Part shown: piece after piece, positions 63,380-64,000 of the stretch
Position numbering within the stretch: the first letter of the stretch is position 1
How the letters are laid out: each line of letters starts with the position of its first letter
Program-made: the position numbers and the translations under genes
Notes under the pieces: model-generated
Databases searched by the model: none
Told to the model about the DNA's origin: nothing
What the model saw: only the letters and a program-made list of their open reading frames with translations
From: Pseudomonas kribbensis
Lineage (GTDB): Bacteria > Pseudomonadota > Gammaproteobacteria > Pseudomonadales > Pseudomonadaceae
Direction of reading: 5' to 3'
Length of the DNA: 64,000 nucleotides
Assembly (NCBI RefSeq): GCF_003352185.1
Contig: NZ_CP029608.1
Coordinates: 3,162,001-3,226,000, forward strand

Positions 63380-64000
63380 ATGGACGCTCAACAACAGTTG
63401 TCGCCATTGCGCGTGAACAGTGCCGATCAGCTGGACTGGGACGATCGCTGCGATTTGCTGGTGGTCGGTTTTGGCGGCGCCGGCGCCTGCGCGGCAATCG
63501 AGGCGGCCAGTCGCGGCTTGTCGGTGTTGGCACTGGACCGCTTCGCCGGCGGCGGTGCGACTGCCATCAGCGGTGGCGTGGTGTATGCCGGTGGCGGTAC
63601 GCCGTATCAGCGCCAGGCCGGTTACGACGACAGTCACGACGCGATGTTCAACTACCTGCGCCAGGAAGTCGGCGAAGCCGTGAGCCCGCGGACCTTGCGC
63701 GAGTTCTGCGAAGGCAGTTGCGAGCAACTGGCCTGGCTCGAACGCCAGGGCGTGGCGTTCGAATCCAGCGTGCCGCCGCACAAGACGTCCTATCCGAGTG
63801 ACCAGTTTTACCTTTACTACTCCGGCAACGAAGCCGTCCCGGCCTATGCCGCGATTGCCAAACCGGCACCGCGCGGTCACCGCACCAAAGGCCCCGGACT
63901 TTCGGGCGCAAGCCTGTTTGCCCCGCTGAAGGCTAGCGCTCTGCGCCTCGAGGCACGCCTGCGCAGCCAGTGCGAAGTCCGGCGTCTGGTGATCGATGCC
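63380..64000 (+). CDS. FAD-dependent 3-ketosteroid dehydrogenase-like protein, 5' part
   Basis: The gene runs off the right edge; 207 N-terminal residues are visible. CDLLVVGFGGAGACAAIEAASRGLSVLALDRFAGGGATAISGGVVYAGGGTPYQRQAGYDDS is the FAD dinucleotide-binding region of the succinate dehydrogenase/fumarate reductase flavoprotein superfamily, to which KstD (delta-1) and TesI-type delta-4(5-alpha) dehydrogenases belong. Position after hsaB supports a steroid A-ring dehydrogenase. Which of the two reactions it performs cannot be told from this part. Confidence 0.75.
   Translation, partial: MDAQQQLSPLRVNSADQLDWDDRCDLLVVGFGGAGACAAIEAASRGLSVLALDRFAGGGATAISGGVVYAGGGTPYQRQAGYDDSHDAMFNYLRQEVGEAVSPRTLREFCEGSCEQLAWLERQGVAFESSVPPHKTSYPSDQFYLYYSGNEAVPAYAAIAKPAPRGHRTKGPGLSGASLFAPLKASALRLEARLRSQCEVRRLVIDA

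Overview
The window is a GC-rich Pseudomonas chromosome segment, probably fluorescens-group. The evidence is an OprD porin, a FadL-type porin, a complete E. coli-like mhp regulon, a steroid-catabolism operon and RND efflux genes. No rRNA, tRNA or CRISPR array was seen. All calls come from reading the sequence; no database search was run.

Layout. (1) 1-6716: end of an RND adaptor gene, its permease, a YncE-like beta-propeller and an ABC exporter. (2) 6.9-12.2 kb: accessory genes (NTF2-like, NADAR, DUF4259, a zinc-ribbon protein). They include a decayed integrative element of about 2.1 kb, bounded by 95-bp direct repeats of the NADAR gene 3' end and carrying a dead tyrosine recombinase next to one repeat. 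(3) 12.2-26.9 kb: a meta-cleavage pathway of unassigned substrate: flavoprotein hydroxylase, type I extradiol dioxygenase, C-C hydrolase, hydratase, aldolase, acylating dehydrogenase, two ACMSD-type amidohydrolases (one with a Tat signal), FadL and OprD porins, and a second dioxygenase with a FAH-family hydrolase. A TetR gene sits in its middle. Four matching 18-bp palindromes, plus one with wider spacing, lie before its transcription units. (4) 27.0-35.5 kb: mhpR divergent from mhpABCDFE-T for 3-(3-hydroxyphenyl)propionate, with an MhpR-type operator between. The mhpE and mhpF genes of regions 3 and 4 are nearly identical.

(5) 35.6-44.0 kb: a visibly AT-richer mobile region. It holds a dead, truncated recombinase with an expanded 8-bp tandem repeat. 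Next comes a four-gene operon matching the Detocs phage-defence architecture: a large sensor kinase, a stand-alone receiver, a receiver fused to a nucleoside-phosphorylase effector, and a small membrane protein. Last is an IS21-family wreck in which a 1.46-kb inversion has exchanged the halves of istA and of a DUF985 cupin gene. (6) 44.1-50.1 kb: a gamma-glutamyltransferase-like enzyme, a polyamine-type binding protein, a polar amino-acid ABC transporter and a GntR/FCD regulator. (7) 50.3-64.0 kb: steroid catabolism, with IpdF/FadA6/IpdE1-E2/IpdC/EchA20/IpdB/IpdA-like enzymes for the C/D rings and HsaC/HsaA/HsaB plus a KstD-like flavoprotein for the A/B rings. A repeated 19-bp motif lies in two of its control regions.

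Regions 3, 4 and 7 use the same logic: hydroxylation, extradiol ring cleavage, then hydrolytic or thiolytic removal of acyl fragments to central metabolism. Regions 2 and 5 are islands of mobile and defence-type DNA between these catabolic blocks.
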